Assembly: GCA_023525715.1 (NCBI GenBank)
Contig: CM042010.1
Location: 87,039,384-87,103,383 of the forward strand
Source of the DNA: Cichorium intybus
Taxonomy: Eukaryota; Streptophyta; Magnoliopsida; Asterales; Asteraceae
Direction: 5' to 3'
DNA: 64,000 nucleotides
Shown here: in pieces, positions 61,039-64,000 of the stretch
Layout of the letters: every line of letters starts with the position of its first letter
Numbering within the stretch: position 1 is the stretch's first letter
Program-made: the position numbers and the translations under genes
The notes under the pieces: generated by a model
Told to the model about the DNA's origin: nothing
Databases searched by the model: none
What the model saw: only the letters and a program-made list of their open reading frames with translations

Positions 61039-61440
61039 AGTGCCCAATTTCTTTGCTCGTACAATGTATTGTATCAAATGTCTTTAAAGAACATTGCGAC
61101 ATTATCACACTTTGTATGTTCACATCCAACCTTGATTCAAATTATTACATGTTGGACTTTTATAGAGGATCCTTCATGTTTAGATAAAAAAATGGATAAT
61201 CAATATGATGGTTAATACAAATTAATCAAAAGTGCCCAATTTCTTTTATGTCAAGTGCCTAATTTCTTTACTCGTAAAACGTATTGTATCAAATGTCTAT
61301 AAAGAACATTGCGATATTATCACAATTTGTATGTTCACGTCCAACCCTAATTCAATTTTTTACATGTTTGACTTCTATATAGGATCCTTCATGTTCAGAT
61401 AAAAAATGGATAATCAAGATGATGGTCACTACAAACTAAT
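61039..61440. repeat. Tandem duplication, period about 214 bp
   Basis: Copy 1 (61039-61250) and copy 2 (61253-61440) share AAGTGCC(C/T)AATTTCTTT, AAGAACATTGCGA and TAGGATCCTTCATGTT-type tracts with scattered differences. Confidence 0.85.
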
Positions 61441-61459
61441 GAATAGGTAATACAACAAA

Positions 61460-61463
<4 letters not shown>

Positions 61464-61531
<68 letters not shown>
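61464..61531. repeat. (TA)n microsatellite
   Basis: About 68 bp of TA repeats directly after the tandem duplication. Confidence 0.95.
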
Positions 61532-61532
<1 letters not shown>

Positions 61533-61976
61533 CATTCTATGTATAAATTAGTTAAATAATAAAACAAAACAATATGTCATAAGGTGTTGTCTAGTATTTA
61601 CTTAATAAGCTTTATTGGATAATCACTTAATCTAAAAAAGCTTTAATTGTCTATTTCTAATTGACTTAAATAGTCAAAAATCCATCATAATAAATAATGA
61701 TATGTTTTGTCACTTATCACTTTCTCAATGTTATTGTGTTTATATGTCATTTTATAATATATATTTTTTTCTTTTCCACATGTCATTTGAAATTCAAATT
61801 GATGGTATAATCTCACAAAATCAGCAAACGGTTCATATAAATCAGCAATCATCGAGATTTTGTAGGTTAATTAGCAAAATCATAACCAATTTGTCTATCT
61901 ATTTATTCAATAATCGATTTTTTTAAATGCTTAATGTTTAGACCTTCATATTTAATTTTTTTTTTTGTTTTAATCA

Positions 61977-62006
61977 ACCCGTATAGTACACGGGTATCAC
62001 AACTAG
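61977..62006 (+). mobile_element. Helitron-type 3' terminus
   Basis: A perfect 6 bp stem ACCCGT/ACGGGT (61977-61982, 61990-61995) with a 7 nt loop, followed 7 bp later by CTAG (62003-62006) and a T. This is the canonical 3' end of plant Helitrons. The 5' end could not be located, so the element's extent is unknown. Confidence 0.72.
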
Positions 62007-63055
62007 TGAGTTAACAGGTTAAGAAAAAAACAATGATCAATGTATCAAGGCACCAACCATTTACCTTTTGTCCTTCTTATAGTGAAATTTACTTTTCCGG
62101 ATATAATAGAAATTGTATGTAGTGATTATAGAATTGTTGTAAACATGTACATAAAATATGGTTAATTGACAGGAAATAGACGGAGACCTTGTCATAAGAA
62201 AGCAAATATCATAATGTAATCAGTACATCATATTGAAAATGTTAAGGATTTAGATGTTTTGTGTATCCTAGTTGCAAAAAACAAAATAAAACATTTAGAA
62301 AGAGAAAGAGAGTGAACAAAATAGAATATTTGTTTGTTTAGTGTGATAGACAACATAATTACACAAACGGAATAAACAAGGGGAGTTGGGGCAGACAATT
62401 AAGAGTATTGACAAATCAATAACTTATGGGGTGAAGAACGTAGGAATGAACTTCCACACTTTCTTAAGAATATGGGACCGAAACGTGATGAAAACTGAAA
62501 ACCCATAACTTCTTATGTAATGTTTGTTATGAGCTGGGACTTCTCTTCTAATGTTGCATCAATTTCCGATCATGGGTATGAGAACGTGCTATTAGAGATT
62601 ACAATTGTAGGTATGAGTCTCGCCTTGTTGCTCAATCTTGCCAACTACTTCCCAAACCTACAACATTCCTAACAAAAAGTTAAGTAAATTGTTATGATAC
62701 AAAATAAAATGAATACACGTTATTATTTGATGTATTTTACCCAACCGGGGGCTAAATGCAACAAATATCAATATACTTTCACTTAATTATTTAAGTCCAA
62801 TTGCTATTGTTTGTAAAAAGGATAAGTATGTTGTTATCATTGGATAAAAATATACGTATGTTTGTTATTATTGGTTGAAAAGATAACTATGCTGCTATTA
62901 TTTGTTGAACAATGAAAGTGGATTGTTATTTGGTGCATTTAGTCCACGATAGGGGTAAATGCAATAAATATTAATGTACTTTCATTTTACCTGACTTTTT
63001 ACTATTCTAGTGCACCAAAAATGTTTTGAAACACTAAAATAAGGACTGAAATTGC
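62007..63055. other. Intergenic, degenerate repeats
   Basis: AT-rich. From 62715 to 63350 three diverged units recur, each with TTGTTATTTG(A/G)TG(T/C)ATTTA followed by AATGTACTTT-like sequence. No gene seen. Confidence 0.45.
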
Positions 63056-63209
63056 ACAGTAAACCTTTTTGGGAGCAAAGCTGCAAAAATTAATCATACT
63101 TAGTGACCAACAATGTAATTAACTCTAACTATTAAACAGTAAACATCTTTGGGAGCAAAGCTACAAAATTAATCACACTTAGTGACCAACAATGTAATTA
63201 ACTCTAACT
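63056..63209. repeat. Tandem duplication, period 80 bp
   Basis: Two copies of a unit (63056-63129 and 63136-63209) with TGGGAGCAAAGCT and TAGTGACCAACAATGTAATT, differing by a few bases. Confidence 0.88.
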
Positions 63210-63673
63210 TTTCGACTTACCAAAATGACCACCATTTATGTGTTATTCTCAAGTTCCATTGTATTAGTGAAATTAGACTGTTATTTGTTGCATTTAGCCA
63301 CTGATTTGGGCAATCATGATAGATAGTAATGTACTTTTAGTTTACATGTCTATCGTTTTGAAAAGCCAACCAAGCTAAGAAGCAAAACTAGGCTAAATGC
63401 AAGCTAACTAAAGCGACTATGTACACTTTTTTCGTTTGTGAAAAAAAATATACACATATAAGTTATATAAACAATAGATATAATTAAACACCAAGAAAAA
63501 ATGCAAGAGCATTTAGTACAACCATTACTCAGTTAATAAAAAACAACAAAAACAATCTAACAAAACAAAAGTCAACAAACACCAAAGGTAATCTAACTTA
63601 ACAAAATCAAATACATGACAGCAAATGAATAATAATGAATAAAAAATATATAAAATTTTTATTAAGATCTGAT

Positions 63674-63900
63674 CTATAAAAAGAACGCCTCCTTGCCTTC
63701 GACATCATTTATGTTAAACGTAGAGTCGTCAGAATCTTCAACTTCATCATTACCACTAGAAACCTAACATTATTACATCAAAACGACATAAACAAACATA
63801 AGATGTAAATAAAACAATTTGTAATAAAAAAGGAAACAATAATTACCGTTGGTGTTGATGTTTTAGGCAAGAGTGGTTCAATACGTGAGCCCAATATAGC
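63674..63900 (-). CDS. Possible 3' end of a coding sequence (two exons), unidentified
   Basis: On the minus strand 63847-63900 (AILGSRIEPLLPKTSTPT) ends at a GTAATT donor. It joins in phase to 63674-63763 after a TTAG acceptor, giving a serine/acid-rich end (VSSGNDEVEDSDDSTFNIND...) and a stop TAG at 63674. Upstream of 63900 the sequence to the window edge is open but in a different frame. So either another intron ends at the AG at 63901-63902 or this is a frameshifted relic. Family not recognised. Confidence 0.3.
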
Positions 63901-64000
63901 CTATGTCATGGTATCCCATTTCATAGTGTATGATGCTACTCAACCATTTTTCTTCATAATCGACTTTGCAATAATCATCAGCAACATTTGGAAGGAGAGA

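Overview
This is a plant nuclear window: spliced genes with GT-AG introns, AT-rich introns, and repeats filling most of the sequence. Two protein-coding genes can be read completely and both are typical land-plant genes. A eudicot, perhaps an Asteraceae, is my guess from the look of the LTR ends; this is not verified.

Layout. 1-5.6 kb: AT-rich DNA with (TA)n and (AG)n arrays and only exon-like hints on the minus strand. 5.6-11.3 kb: a decayed Ty3/gypsy element with one complete 1.77 kb LTR, interrupted by a complete 2.8 kb non-autonomous LTR element (target duplication GGATG). 12.6-15.5 kb: a Helitron-like element. 15.7-17.5 kb: an inverted, broken copy of the 5' flank of the gene at 37.6 kb. 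17.8-32.0 kb: a 14.2 kb Ty3/gypsy element on the minus strand (target duplication CAAAT) with a crippled pol. Its right LTR is enlarged by a 3.6 kb solo LTR, a 328 bp tandem duplication and a 732 bp length difference. 32.7-36.5 kb: a hAT-type non-autonomous element, then a Mutator-like foldback element holding a TAA-flanked element that itself holds a G-rich minisatellite.

Genes. 37592-46652 (+) is a nine-exon DUF639-family gene (692 aa, unknown function, GRAM-like segment and C-terminal membrane segments). 51548-59095 (-) is a 13-exon CCT8 gene (544 aa, theta subunit of the cytosolic chaperonin TRiC/CCT). They converge on a 4.9 kb spacer holding a copia gag remnant, a small captured piece of the DUF639 gene and a broken hAT transposase.

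The most notable pattern is that the introns of both genes, and the CCT8 upstream region, are packed with several unrelated families of palindromic (foldback) elements. Many are flanked by exact or near-exact 9 bp target duplications, which points to Mutator-like transposition. The two genes have no evident functional link. 60.5-64 kb is mostly repeats, with a Helitron-type 3' end and a doubtful exon-like tract at the right edge.
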